Of a DNA stretch of 46,658 nucleotides, positions 30,209-38,302 are shown in pieces. This DNA comes from a virus: positions 1 to 46,658 of IMG/VR virus record IMGVR_UViG_3300042479_000609; one strand, given 5' to 3'. The notes beneath the pieces were generated by a model, which was not told where the DNA came from, searched no databases, and saw only the letters and a program-made list of their open reading frames with translations. A program made the position numbers and the translations under genes. The stretch's first letter is position 1; each line of letters opens with the position of its first letter.

Positions 30209-30341
30209 CAAGACAACAACGTGTTTGATGTTTTTCATGTCGTTGGTATGCCGTTTTTAATTCTTCTTTGCGCATGCGATATTTTGGTGTGCGCAAATCT
30301 TTGGCAACAAAGTTTCTAGGTTTGGATTGTTTGATTTTCAT
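30189..30341 (-). CDS. Small basic phage-type protein, 50 aa
   Basis: ATG at 30339-30341, stop at 30189-30191. It reads MKIKQSKPRNFVAKDLRTPK followed by YRMRKEELKTAYQRHEKH. The NFVAKDLRTPKYR motif is recurrent in phages by my memory; very basic, perhaps nucleic-acid binding. It follows the GIY-YIG-like gene by 9 nt. Confidence 0.7.
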   Translation of the reverse strand: MKIKQSKPRNFVAKDLRTPKYRMRKEELKTAYQRHEKHQTRCCLVDFKIA

Positions 30342-30350
30342 ACTGCACCA

Positions 30351-30692
30351 TTAAAAGTTAACTCCACGAACATCAGTATTTAAGTTGGGCTTCATGCTAC
30401 GGATCATGTCACGCTCAAAATTGTGAGCTTCTGTTTTGCCACGCACCACAGCCATCACACGAACAGTGAATGAGTCAGTACCACGCTCACGCATGGTCTC
30501 GTACAGCATCCATGACTTGTCTTCAGAACGCATACGATAAATGTGTTTGTTGCAACGAACCAACACACTCTTTTTAACGGTGCTCATGGTCTTGGCTGTG
30601 ACACCAATGTAGAAGTCTGTACCGCTTTCGATCATATAAATGATGTGAGTGCGGTCTGTACGCTTTTTACGGGTTACTGTTTTTGTGTTCAT
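30351..30692 (-). CDS. GIY-YIG-like nuclease domain protein, 113 aa
   Basis: From the ATG at 30690-30692: after a basic N-terminus comes HIIYMIESGTDFYIGVT, matching the IY...YIG signature strands, then RCNKH with an Arg on the following helix, and RDMIRSMKPNLN with Glu/Asn at the end. It could be a stand-alone GIY-YIG nuclease. The frame extends upstream to 30779, but a TATAAT box ends 6 nt before this ATG, so the transcript would start at the ATG itself. Confidence 0.7.
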   Translation of the reverse strand: MNTKTVTRKKRTDRTHIIYMIESGTDFYIGVTAKTMSTVKKSVLVRCNKHIYRMRSEDKSWMLYETMRERGTDSFTVRVMAVVRGKTEAHNFERDMIRSMKPNLNTDVRGVNF

Positions 30693-30698
30693 GTATAT

Positions 30699-30727
30699 AT
30701 TATAGCAAAATGGGCATTTCCAGTCAA
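30699..30727 (-). promoter_or_regulatory. Consensus sigma70 promoter, leaderless arrangement
   Basis: TTGACT (30722-30727), 17 bp, TATAAT (30699-30704). Only 6 nt separate the -10 box from the ATG at 30692, so +1 is expected at or next to the A of the start codon. Confidence 0.88.
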
Positions 30728-30751
30728 CCAAACACAACTGTGGTAAAAAAG

Positions 30752-30765
30752 CCACAAAATTGTGG
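30752..30765 (-). terminator. Rho-independent terminator after the 118-aa gene
   Basis: Stem CCACA/TGTGG with a 4-nt loop, then CTTTTTT on the minus strand. Confidence 0.65.
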
Positions 30766-30784
30766 TAAAAAAACAACAAAATAA

Positions 30785-30848
30785 GATAATACTCAAGTAT
30801 TACCTTGATAATCCGATAATATTATCAATAATATCTGATAATATTATA
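30785..30848. repeat. Spaced GATAAT repeats, possible operator or iterons
   Basis: GATAAT occurs at 30785, 30807, 30815 and 30837, i.e. with spacings of 22, 8 and 22 bp. Two of them extend to GATAATATTAT (30815 and 30837), and the first of those is a perfect 12-bp palindrome. The intergenic region is extremely AT-rich. Confidence 0.5.
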
Positions 30849-30859
30849 GTGGATTATAG

Positions 30860-31216
30860 TTACCCGGAATAACTGTCGAGAAACTTTTGTAAATCCCCGT
30901 ATAAAGTTGCCAACATTGCTTCCTTACTAGAAAACATAACTAGCTGTTTATTTTTTGAATCAATATAATAAGGAAAGGTCAGTTTACGGTCTAGTGCCAA
31001 TAGACCTTTCTTATTGAGATTTTTAAACTCAATCGGCACATTCCAACTTTCAATCTCTAAGAATTGAAAAGCTTTGTAGCCGTAATCAGTAAGTCGTAAC
31101 CCACCATTGGATCGAATATTACAGTACCAAGTCTTGAGTGCTTTTTCTGTGGTTACAGATAATGAATTGGGTAATAATTCAACTAACGTTTGTGTTAGTT
31201 CATTTTTGTTTACCAT
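30860..31216 (-). CDS. Hypothetical protein, 118 aa
   Basis: Contains LRLTDYGYKAFQFLEIESW and FPYYIDSKNKQLVMFSSKEA, perhaps a winged-helix-like fold. Function unknown. It overlaps the upstream gene by 17 nt. Confidence 0.7.
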   Translation of the reverse strand: MVNKNELTQTLVELLPNSLSVTTEKALKTWYCNIRSNGGLRLTDYGYKAFQFLEIESWNVPIEFKNLNKKGLLALDRKLTFPYYIDSKNKQLVMFSSKEAMLATLYGDLQKFLDSYSG

Positions 31217-31502
31217 CTGGAAAAATCTGGGGACCTTGCTTTAATAACACCACTGAGAATTTGTCAGTCTTGAATTGTGTGTTAAGTTTTTTTGCTAGAT
31301 TAATTGCATGGCCGCTGTTGGAAAAACTAACCTTCTTGTACTTGGGGCCAGGATATTGAATTAGCATATTTGATGTTTTGAGGTTGATAGGTAGCCCGTC
31401 AAAAAACACAGCCCATATCCCTTCAGCCGCAAGTACCTGTTCGGTCTTGTAATTGACTTTGTTGGTTAGTTCTACTAGAACTTTAGGTTTTGGTCTGCTC
31501 AT
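31200..31502 (-). CDS. Hypothetical protein, 100 aa
   Basis: A basic alpha/beta protein (PKVLVELTNKVNYKTEQVLA near the start) with no recognised domain. It forms a pair with the 118-aa gene. An AGGAG Shine-Dalgarno lies upstream. A short tandem TAGGTAGTTT repeat occurs before it (31535-31557). Confidence 0.65.
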   Translation of the reverse strand: MSRPKPKVLVELTNKVNYKTEQVLAAEGIWAVFFDGLPINLKTSNMLIQYPGPKYKKVSFSNSGHAINLAKKLNTQFKTDKFSVVLLKQGPQIFPDGKQK

Positions 31503-31554
31503 TGTTAAACTCCTACTTTTATTTATCCCGTTATGTAGGTAGTTTTAGGTAGTT

Positions 31555-31761
31555 TTAGAATGAGCCGCCGACAACCTCAATGCTGGTTACGGGTTCCACA
31601 GGGGTTGCAGTAGACTGTTCACGTAGTACTTGAAGACTTAAAAGTAATTTTGTAATATCCCCGTGCAAGTCCCTGGCTTCGTTGATGGTCATGATCAAGT
31701 CACGTTGACTTCTGCTTTCTGCCGCTTTGACTCGATCGATGAATTTGTTAATGTGTAACAT
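31555..31761 (-). CDS. Hypothetical protein, 68 aa
   Basis: A helical protein (RVKAAESRSQRDLIMTINEA in the first half), probably a coiled coil. The ATG overlaps the MazG-like stop by one base. No family recognised. Confidence 0.65.
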   Translation of the reverse strand: MLHINKFIDRVKAAESRSQRDLIMTINEARDLHGDITKLLLSLQVLREQSTATPVEPVTSIEVVGGSF

Positions 31762-32135
31762 TATGTTCTTTTTAGATAAGGTGCTAGATTAGGAGGGGTC
31801 CACCCCACTGGCTTTAATACCTTACCATCTTCACGTTTACGCACCTTGCCAGTTAACTTGTCGATTTTGGCAAAGTTTGTACTCATGACTTCTTTCCACG
31901 CACCTTCACCGTCAAACCCAGCTGACTGTATGGCACCGATAGTCACAACCAAGATGTCGATCAGTGCATCCAAGCACTCCACATCATTGTTATCGGCTAA
32001 TGCTTGTTGAAGTTCTTTAAACTCTTCTTCGATTAACGCACAATACATATCATATTGTGTACCATTGAATTCACCCACTGTTTGGTCGCAGGCTCTCATA
32101 AATTTTTCTTGATCACGAAACGGATTTGTCACAGG
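31761..32135 (-). CDS. MazG-like nucleotide pyrophosphohydrolase, 124 aa (GTG start)
   Basis: EEEFKEL and the following acidic DALIDILVVTIG make the EExxE...D pattern of the all-alpha NTP pyrophosphohydrolases (MazG, dUTPase-2 and HisE group), which cleave NTPs or dNTPs to monophosphates. The GTG at 32133-32135 is chosen because GAGGAAG lies 7 nt upstream; an ATG at 32099 would truncate the first helix. It overlaps the previous gene by 23 nt. Confidence 0.75.
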   Translation of the reverse strand, partial: PVTNPFRDQEKFMRACDQTVGEFNGTQYDMYCALIEEEFKELQQALADNNDVECLDALIDILVVTIGAIQSAGFDGEGAWKEVMSTNFAKIDKLTGKVRKREDGKVLKPVGWTPPNLAPYLKRT

Positions 32136-32562
32136 CTTCTTCCTCGGTATAAAATGGTCCAGTGTATGGATAACGCTGAAGTGTAATAAGTTTTGGACAT
32201 TGTACAACATTCCAGACTCGTCCGGTCTTTAATCGATACCATCCTGCGGCAAACCACGACTTGGATTTTTCTTCCTGCGTCCAAATAGGCAGTTGACGTT
32301 TAACATCAAAAATTGGATTATATGGATGGTCTGTGGTTGGATATCCGTGTACTTGGTTAGGTTCAGGTACAGATCTTTGTTTAATAGGTTCAAAGTCAAT
32401 GCCAATACGTTGTTGCACCATACTCAGTGTTTTAAAACACGTGGTTAGATCTTTTATTTTAACAGAAAATCCGTCAGGTCCAGATTCAATGTTACCAATC
32501 TTACGATCGTTTTCTTTCAAGATCCAATATTGATTTGGAATAACTGCTTTAGCTATGATCAT
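32113..32562 (-). CDS. Conserved phage-type hypothetical protein, 149 aa
   Basis: Begins MIIAKAVIPNQYWILKENDRK, then KIGNIESGPDGFSVKI; the middle is Pro/Gln-rich and the end FAAGWYRLKTGRVWNVVQCP. I recall similar proteins next to the FEN nuclease in T4-like phages of aquatic hosts. Function unknown. It overlaps the nuclease stop by 14 nt. Confidence 0.7.
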   Translation of the reverse strand: MIIAKAVIPNQYWILKENDRKIGNIESGPDGFSVKIKDLTTCFKTLSMVQQRIGIDFEPIKQRSVPEPNQVHGYPTTDHPYNPIFDVKRQLPIWTQEEKSKSWFAAGWYRLKTGRVWNVVQCPKLITLQRYPYTGPFYTEEEACDKSVS

Positions 32563-33556
32563 TTAATACTCCTTGATATGTTGCGTTTAGCCAGCGAGCA
32601 AACTGTTCGGGATTTTCGCTGATACGACTAAGCTCGTACTTGCCACAAAACTTCATAAATCTGACACCAACTTGTCCAATGTCTCGATGACTAATCTGTT
32701 CACATATTGCTTGATCGACTTGTTGTTTAATTTCTTCTGGTTGTTCACCAAGATCAATTAAATGTCGATTGCGTTCGTAGTCATCTAACACACGATGTTC
32801 TAGACCGTTGTGGTCGGTCCAACGCTGAAGCATGAGATTGTTCCAAGCATATCCTTTTTTATTCATGTCGTCAAATGCTTCTTGCAAGCCAATTTTGTTT
32901 TTAGTTCCTTTAAGGCGTACACCCGGGAAGGCACTAAAAACATTATCGGATGTGTCACCACGCATGCATTTTTCAAATAGAAGCCACTTTGGATTTGGAA
33001 TAGTTTTAGGTTCTTTTGTTTTCTTATCAATTACAGGTTTACCCTTGGCATCAAAGATACCATTAATTGTAAGAAGTTCATCAGTTATGCCATTGTACTG
33101 TTGCACATTGTCCGCCAGTAACTGCACAAAATCTGTGTCGCTTGAAATGATAATATGATTGTCTTGTGGGTGCAGAGCAGTCCAACGTGCAATTACATCA
33201 TCTGCTTCTGCATTAGGGTGTCGGATTACTGAACAGTTTGTTTGCTCTAGCAAATATTTAGTCAGATTATCATAAGTTTCCCAGAACAATTTGTCTTCTT
33301 CTTGCTCTTTTTCTGACATGGCCGCACGTGATTCTGCACGGTTTGCTTTGTAGGGCTTGTAAAAATCCTTACGCCAGCTACGACCTTCGAGTGCAAATAC
33401 CACATGGTCTGCATTAAATTGTCGTGCTACTTTGTTAATTGAAGCCAGTGTAATGTGTAATGCGTATCCAATTTTTTCCCAAGCATCTTCTGCCCTGTAG
33501 GCCACATGTCTAGCACGAAAAAACATGTTAGAAGTATCGATTAAAAGATATTGCAT
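32549..33556 (-). CDS. FEN/T4 RNase H-like 5'-3' exonuclease
   Basis: 335 aa with the FEN nuclease acidic sites: LIDTSN (D7), EADD (E117, D119, D120), SSDTDF (D140, D142) and GDTSDN (D201, D204). FEN-family enzymes remove RNA primers and flaps during replication, like T4 RNase H. A small helix-hairpin-helix region follows the last site. The neighbouring SGNH gene is 6 nt upstream. Confidence 0.9.
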   Translation of the reverse strand: MQYLLIDTSNMFFRARHVAYRAEDAWEKIGYALHITLASINKVARQFNADHVVFALEGRSWRKDFYKPYKANRAESRAAMSEKEQEEDKLFWETYDNLTKYLLEQTNCSVIRHPNAEADDVIARWTALHPQDNHIIISSDTDFVQLLADNVQQYNGITDELLTINGIFDAKGKPVIDKKTKEPKTIPNPKWLLFEKCMRGDTSDNVFSAFPGVRLKGTKNKIGLQEAFDDMNKKGYAWNNLMLQRWTDHNGLEHRVLDDYERNRHLIDLGEQPEEIKQQVDQAICEQISHRDIGQVGVRFMKFCGKYELSRISENPEQFARWLNATYQGVLNDHS

Positions 33557-33562
33557 TTTGCC

Positions 33563-34267
33563 TCAAATCAAATGGTTACTGATAACATATTGTAGCATAT
33601 GATTGCTCCAAAAGCTATGGGCAGGTTTACCAAAATGATAAGAACTGGGTGCTACTGTATCAAACCCACGTTGTGTAAGTGTATCCGAAAATGTAGATTT
33701 TGGTTTGTAAGGATCCATGTAACTTACTCCCCAACTGCGTTGATCAGTAATTTTAGAAAAATCTGAGTTACCATTAAAAAACACATGCTTGACATTTAGA
33801 TCATTGAGTCGGCAATGCAGTTGCCATATATCGTTGTGTGCTTGTTCGGTTTTTAATTGCCAATCGATTCCAATAATATAATTTCTGTATTTTTCTTGTA
33901 GCTCTTGTGGAACGTCGTCAATTCCACTGGCGTTCACTTGATAATAAACACCGTTGTGTAACCATTCTTCTCGTTCCCAGGTACTCCATTGAATAATCAT
34001 CAATGTTTCGTACAGATTACTGGCATGCTCTGTTAGGTATTTTTCTGTGGTTCTAATAATACGTGCATTTGAACTAGCAGACTCAGCATCGTACCAAAAA
34101 CCCGCTTTGATTGCATCAGCTAATGTTTTGCCCCACGTGGCAATAATATTTTCAGGATGTGGTCTACGACCCATGTAGACATAGCGTTGGTCATCCTCTG
34201 CAAATGCATATGGTGTGACAATTTCTGCACCAGCTGTGTGACTATCGCCGTTTACATATAAAATCAC
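33563..34267 (-). CDS. SGNH/GDSL hydrolase-like protein (GTG start)
   Basis: 234 aa; block I is NGDSHTAG right at the N-terminus with Ser9, and a late YHFGKPAHSFWSNHM supplies the C-terminal His. The start is GTG, overlapping the upstream TGA (GTGA). No signal peptide. Third of the four SGNH-like proteins here; the acyl substrate is unknown. Confidence 0.65.
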   Translation of the reverse strand: MILYVNGDSHTAGAEIVTPYAFAEDDQRYVYMGRRPHPENIIATWGKTLADAIKAGFWYDAESASSNARIIRTTEKYLTEHASNLYETLMIIQWSTWEREEWLHNGVYYQVNASGIDDVPQELQEKYRNYIIGIDWQLKTEQAHNDIWQLHCRLNDLNVKHVFFNGNSDFSKITDQRSWGVSYMDPYKPKSTFSDTLTQRGFDTVAPSSYHFGKPAHSFWSNHMLQYVISNHLI

Positions 34268-34431
34268 ACCAGTTCCTCAACAATGCCAAGCACTTCGGCT
34301 ACAATTAACAATACACCAGCATGTACTATAAAGCCGGAAATTAACGCACCACCTGCTGTAATGCGTAACACACTTTTGACAAGGCTAACATAAAAATGTC
34401 CCTTGCTTGTGTCTTTAGGTTGGATTTCCAT
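34264..34431 (-). CDS. Small membrane protein, 55 aa
   Basis: ATG at 34429-34431, stop TGA at 34264-34266. After a polar N-terminus (MEIQPKDTSKGHFYVSLVKS) come two hydrophobic segments ending in EVLGIVEELV. It overlaps the cytidylyltransferase end by 17 nt and the SGNH start by one GTGA. I recall similar small proteins in phages of aquatic bacteria. Confidence 0.65.
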   Translation of the reverse strand: MEIQPKDTSKGHFYVSLVKSVLRITAGGALISGFIVHAGVLLIVAEVLGIVEELV

Positions 34432-34900
34432 CTTTTAATACCTTAAATGTTTCTGCGTGAACTACCCGCTTCCTTAAACTCGAACTACTGAAACTATGAT
34501 CACGTTTGTTAAACACAATTTCAATGCCTCTGTCATAGCATTCGCCTTGTCCTGAGAACTCTTTCTCAGCATATTCTACACCCAAGATACGCACATCCAG
34601 TGGCAGGATCAACAACAGGTCAATTAGATCTTGCTCGGTTTGGTACACCACAACTTCGTCTACATAGCGGCAGGCTGCCAACTGTATTTGTCTCTCAACA
34701 ATACTTTGCACAGGATGATTTTTAGTATCAGGACGATCAATGGTAGGGTCTGTTTGTAGTCCGCATATCAAGTAATCGCAGTGATTCTTTGCTTCACTGA
34801 GCATGGCAATATGCCCTGCGTGTAGCATGTCAAAGGTCGAGAACGTGATGCCAATTTTTTTACCGTCTGCTTTGAGTTGTTTAATGTGATTGAAAATCAT
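34415..34900 (-). CDS. Cytidylyltransferase-like protein (TagD/glycerol-3-P type)
   Basis: 161 aa from the ATG at 34898-34900 in an ATGA overlap; the longer frame lies in the previous gene. GITFSTFDMLHAGHIAML (17-34) carries the HxGH nucleotidyltransferase motif, and SSSSLRKRV near the end is the second signature. Relatives activate glycerol-3-phosphate or similar alcohol phosphates to CDP derivatives, or make NAD or CoA precursors. With the sugar genes further on it may supply an activated precursor (inference). Confidence 0.85.
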   Translation of the reverse strand: MIFNHIKQLKADGKKIGITFSTFDMLHAGHIAMLSEAKNHCDYLICGLQTDPTIDRPDTKNHPVQSIVERQIQLAACRYVDEVVVYQTEQDLIDLLLILPLDVRILGVEYAEKEFSGQGECYDRGIEIVFNKRDHSFSSSSLRKRVVHAETFKVLKDGNPT

Positions 34901-35271
34901 GAAATTTCTTTTCTTCCGCCGCCTAGGTCTCGTTCTCTGGTGTATGTATTGGGATTCATTGCCTGCTCTTGTTCCCATGTTTCCATCACCACATGTCTGC
35001 AGACATTTTGGAACCATTGGTCGACTATGTCAGCATCTGTTTTTCCCGCATATCCTGCACGTAGCAGATTGGCTACAAATTTTTCATTCCAGTCAAGGTC
35101 AAATGCACCTTGATGCATATTATTGGCATCAATTTCTAAACCTAGTATTGCCACATAAGGCTCTCCACGTTCAGTAGCTAACTCTTTTTCTGTTTTCTTA
35201 GGAGCCTTTGCTTCTTTTGGTTGCTCGGGTTGTTTTGTTTTTTTCTTAAAGAACTTGTCAAACAGTTTCAT
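34897..35271 (-). CDS. Conserved phage-type hypothetical protein, 124 aa
   Basis: A Lys/Pro/Glu-rich N-terminus (to about 30) is followed by a compact part GEPYVAILGLEIDANNMHQG...GAFDLDWNEKFV and CRHVVMETWEQEQA. The pattern F(D/E)LDWN..F...L..AGY recurs in T4-like phages by my recollection; unknown function. TAAATG junction with the upstream membrane gene. Confidence 0.7.
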   Translation of the reverse strand: MKLFDKFFKKKTKQPEQPKEAKAPKKTEKELATERGEPYVAILGLEIDANNMHQGAFDLDWNEKFVANLLRAGYAGKTDADIVDQWFQNVCRHVVMETWEQEQAMNPNTYTRERDLGGGRKEIS

Positions 35272-35535
35272 TTATGCCCACCCTCCTGCTCTAGCAATCC
35301 CAATGATCCCAACTAGGATCCAGAAAGCATTTAACAGCGTGTATGCTGGATCTCTCTTTAGTCTAGCACAATATGTTAATAGAATAGCATCTAAAGTATT
35401 GAATACCCATACAAACATAAACGGACTAGCCGGGCCTAACCATGACACCAAACTAAAACTAATGATACGCATGATAACCCCAATCATTTCCATTTGTGGC
35501 ACATGAGACTTAATGTAATTTAAAACAAAATTCAT
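35272..35535 (-). CDS. Small membrane protein, 87 aa
   Basis: From the ATG at 35533-35535 directly after the QueE stop. Three hydrophobic stretches (about 15-35, 38-55 and 65-85) with LKRDPAYTLLNAFWILVGI near the end. The N-terminal extension of the frame lies inside queE and is rejected. Function unknown. Confidence 0.7.
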   Translation of the reverse strand: MNFVLNYIKSHVPQMEMIGVIMRIISFSLVSWLGPASPFMFVWVFNTLDAILLTYCARLKRDPAYTLLNAFWILVGIIGIARAGGWA

Positions 35536-35536
35536 T

Positions 35537-36418
35537 TTATTTCCCCCATCCGTTGCCCCATAGGTCAACGTGTAGTCTTGGACTGTAGTAATAACCACGA
35601 CTGCATGCCCAGTCTGCCACACGAACACGATTCTGCGCATAAGGAGTAACCACACCACCCTGTGGCATAACGTAAACAACACCGGTAAATCCACCTGCTC
35701 TAAATTCTTTAACTGCACGTTCTACTTCTGCAAAATGTTCGTTGGTTTCAACAACAAATTTGAGATATACTGTGCCTAGTGCTTGATAGCTGGCAACAAT
35801 GTCAGGACAGATTGCTTCCTCCCAACTCTCACCGCTGGCACTGAGCTTGGCACTGACTGAAAATGTAATTTCGCGATCTTTCTTGCCGCCCAATGGAGCT
35901 CGTTGCCATTCGTGCATGAAATCTTTAAAACTGGGTTGCAATTTTTGAGTACCATTGGTTTCAAATGTAATGTTACGCAAATCTCCCATGTTTGGGTTAC
36001 TAATTAATTCTTCATATGCACGTTGCCATCCCAACAACGGCTCACCACCTGTGATAACCAAATGTACATCATTACCATTGTCTTGTACCCATTTGTGATT
36101 GGGTGTCAATGCCAACATTTGATCTACCAGCTTATTGTTATCAATAGTTGGACTTAGGTCTTTAAAGTCCGGATGCCAGCTGGCATAACTGTCACAGCCG
36201 GTATTGACCAATGGCAAGTCTTCAAACTTTTTAAAAGGCTGGATCAATTTGTGAGTTGCCGCAATGTCAGTGGCTTCATGACTCACTTCCCCTGGGGGCA
36301 TACCAAATCCTGCACATTTAAAGTTACAGCCAAATGTGCGTAAAAAAACACTGGGTACACCAACAAAGCGTCCTTCACCTTGTGCGGAGTAAAACAGTTC
36401 GCTTACTTTTATTTTCAT
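35537..36418 (-). CDS. queE: QueE-like 7-carboxy-7-deazaguanine synthase with split Cys motif
   Basis: 293 aa from the ATG at 36416-36418. QueE is a radical SAM enzyme turning carboxytetrahydropterin into 7-carboxy-7-deazaguanine. The N-terminal FYSAQGEGRFVGVPSVFLRTFGC and the later HLVITGGEPLLGWQ are typical. The usual CxxxCxxC is not continuous: Cys31 and Cys35 (CNFKC) are followed by AGFGMPPGE, and the third ligand seems to be Cys75 in TGCDSYASW, which aligns with the usual CDTxYxW. An insertion of about 37 residues therefore separates ligands 2 and 3. It is grouped with a radical SAM gene, and QueD and FolE lie further upstream. Confidence 0.85.
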   Translation of the reverse strand: MKIKVSELFYSAQGEGRFVGVPSVFLRTFGCNFKCAGFGMPPGEVSHEATDIAATHKLIQPFKKFEDLPLVNTGCDSYASWHPDFKDLSPTIDNNKLVDQMLALTPNHKWVQDNGNDVHLVITGGEPLLGWQRAYEELISNPNMGDLRNITFETNGTQKLQPSFKDFMHEWQRAPLGGKKDREITFSVSAKLSASGESWEEAICPDIVASYQALGTVYLKFVVETNEHFAEVERAVKEFRAGGFTGVVYVMPQGGVVTPYAQNRVRVADWACSRGYYYSPRLHVDLWGNGWGK

Positions 36419-36419
36419 A

Positions 36420-37268
36420 TTATGTTCCACATGATATCAAACACTGATTGTGTGTTAGATCTAGTTTATTATACAGTAATTCGTCAATGCTGTCAAATTT
36501 TTCTACTGGAGCAAAAAAACAACATGTACTCAGTTTTCCTGATGCGGCTAGATACATCGAAGGCGGCAATAAATGTATACAATTTTTTGGATCAACCACA
36601 GTTGATATTTTTGGCATACGTATCAGATGTTGAAATTCCACCGGTGGTAAAAGATCAAATTCCTCTCCAGTTCTATAATTTTTGGCCAATTGACGATTGC
36701 GATATAATTTAACCAATTTAAAATGTTTAAATCCTAGTTTTTGGCTAGTGCGTATACAATCTTTAACCTGATGTTCGTTGTGTGCATATGGTATAAATTG
36801 CCATGTTGCTGTTCCACCAGCTGATATAAATGCCTTGGCATTTTCAATTACTTTGTTATAGTCTGTGCCTTGCCGATATATTTCGTGTACACCTTTTAGC
36901 CCATCTATACCAAACCAAACGTCATGATTGATGTCAGTTAATAAATTTGCTAAATCTTTCCACCATGCAGTAGTTCTTAAGCTACCGTTGGTATGTATTT
37001 GTATTTTTTGAGTGTGACGTTTAGCAAGTTTAATCAATTCAATAAAATTGTGAGCTATCACTGGATCACCGTAGTTTCCGCAAAATTGTATGCCGTCCAA
37101 CATTGGCAGTTGATTTAGAATATCAGCTAACCGATCAGTTTCAAGATCTTGTTCAACCAGTCCTGGCTTCAATCCATATCCATTGTTGTTTCTGGGACAA
37201 GCCGGACACCAAGCATTGCATTTTGAACTAGCTTCAACATGAAGCCATTTGATGTCACTGGCTTTCAT
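36420..37268 (-). CDS. Radical SAM protein with SPASM-like end
   Basis: 282 aa from the ATG at 37266-37268. The radical SAM motif is CNAWCPAC (C17, C21, C24), then GIQFCGNYGDPV and HTNGSLR, and a C-terminal cluster of cysteines (NCIHLL, STCCFF, NQCLISC) that could hold an auxiliary Fe-S cluster. Its substrate is unknown. It ends 1 nt before queE, so the two are cotranscribed. The end lies in an overlap with the MazG gene's 3' part. Confidence 0.8.
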   Translation of the reverse strand: MKASDIKWLHVEASSKCNAWCPACPRNNNGYGLKPGLVEQDLETDRLADILNQLPMLDGIQFCGNYGDPVIAHNFIELIKLAKRHTQKIQIHTNGSLRTTAWWKDLANLLTDINHDVWFGIDGLKGVHEIYRQGTDYNKVIENAKAFISAGGTATWQFIPYAHNEHQVKDCIRTSQKLGFKHFKLVKLYRNRQLAKNYRTGEEFDLLPPVEFQHLIRMPKISTVVDPKNCIHLLPPSMYLAASGKLSTCCFFAPVEKFDSIDELLYNKLDLTHNQCLISCGT

Positions 37269-37533
37269 ATATGGTTGACCACTGCTGTAACTTTTTTCTT
37301 TTATTTTGAACAGCGGCTTGTATACTAGCATCATCAATAATTTTAAGTTCTCTAAGCAATTCAACCATGCACAGTACATCGCCTACTTCTTCGCACAACA
37401 TTTCTCTATTGGACATTCCACGTTTCAGATGAATTTCATCTATGCCAAATCTACGTATCTTGCTTACAATTTGTATAACCTCAGCACACTCTTCCTGGAG
37501 GATATCCATCACTTCGTTTATTTTTGAGTTCAT
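37255..37533 (-). CDS. MazG-like pyrophosphohydrolase domain, 92 aa
   Basis: LQEECAEVIQIVSKIRRFG followed by LCEEVGDVLCMVELL gives the EExxE...ExxD pattern of single-domain MazG proteins of phages. Such enzymes hydrolyse dNTPs or (p)ppGpp-like nucleotides; substrates here are unknown. It overlaps the methyltransferase stop by 4 nt and the radical SAM start by 14 nt. Confidence 0.8.
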   Translation of the reverse strand: MNSKINEVMDILQEECAEVIQIVSKIRRFGIDEIHLKRGMSNREMLCEEVGDVLCMVELLRELKIIDDASIQAAVQNKRKKLQQWSTIYESQ

Positions 37534-38300
37534 AACTTCTTTGCTTTTACCAAAAGATGCCAGCCTAAATATTCTTTAACTGCTTCTCTCATTAATTCGG
37601 GCATTGCTTCAAACCACGGCTCAAGTTCAAAAATACCCTGCTTGTATTTTTCTACATTATACATAAAGCAATGACTTTGTCGTAAGCGTAACACATCGAA
37701 ATCTTCTTTTAGCAACTCGTGTATTTCTTCTGAAGTATATGCTTCTGCATAAGGACAATTTGCCTGAGCTTCAAATTGATCTAGACCTTTTCGAATCATA
37801 GCATACTTCCAGGAGTTTTTGGCATAGACCATAAATCTAAACTCGCCGTCGGGTGTTAACAAACTGGCAACAGTTTTAATATGATCTTGCATGCCTGGGT
37901 AATGATGCAGGACTCCGTAGCTGTAGACCAAATCAAATTGTCCTAAGTCTAACACTTTGCGGTCAGTGATGTCAATATTGTAAAACTCACCTTCGAGGTC
38001 ATAGACATTGAATCTTTGCTTGCACAAATCTAAACTGGCATCTGACAAATCAATGCCCACGTATTCGGCACCGTGACGAGCAAACTGTTCAGCATCCGTG
38101 CCAATACCACATCCAATTTCTAATACACGTTTACCTCGCCAACTGTGAAATCCAGCAAAATCAAGGATGTGTGGTTCAGCACGATATCGTTTGCTTGTTA
38201 CTTCGTCAAAGTACTGTTCAGAGCCAATGGTAGCACTACTGTGCCCAACATTACATGGTTGTGTGTTCCAGTAGTCAAGAATTCTTTTTTGTAAGTCCAT
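37530..38300 (-). CDS. Class I SAM-dependent methyltransferase, 256 aa
   Basis: Motif I VLEIGCGIGTDAEQFARHG, GIDLSDASLDLCKQRF, and FDLVYSYGVLHHYPG are classic small-molecule methyltransferase signatures (UbiE/COQ5-like). It starts 2 nt after the glycosyltransferase stop. The acceptor could be a sugar, lipid or modified base; not readable from sequence. Confidence 0.85.
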   Translation of the reverse strand: MDLQKRILDYWNTQPCNVGHSSATIGSEQYFDEVTSKRYRAEPHILDFAGFHSWRGKRVLEIGCGIGTDAEQFARHGAEYVGIDLSDASLDLCKQRFNVYDLEGEFYNIDITDRKVLDLGQFDLVYSYGVLHHYPGMQDHIKTVASLLTPDGEFRFMVYAKNSWKYAMIRKGLDQFEAQANCPYAEAYTSEEIHELLKEDFDVLRLRQSHCFMYNVEKYKQGIFELEPWFEAMPELMREAVKEYLGWHLLVKAKKL

Positions 38301-38302
38301 AA

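Noticed and set aside
34415-35017. Longer start of the cytidylyltransferase at 35017
   Set aside because: The extension overlaps the previous gene out of frame; the ATGA overlap at 34897-34900 is the natural start.
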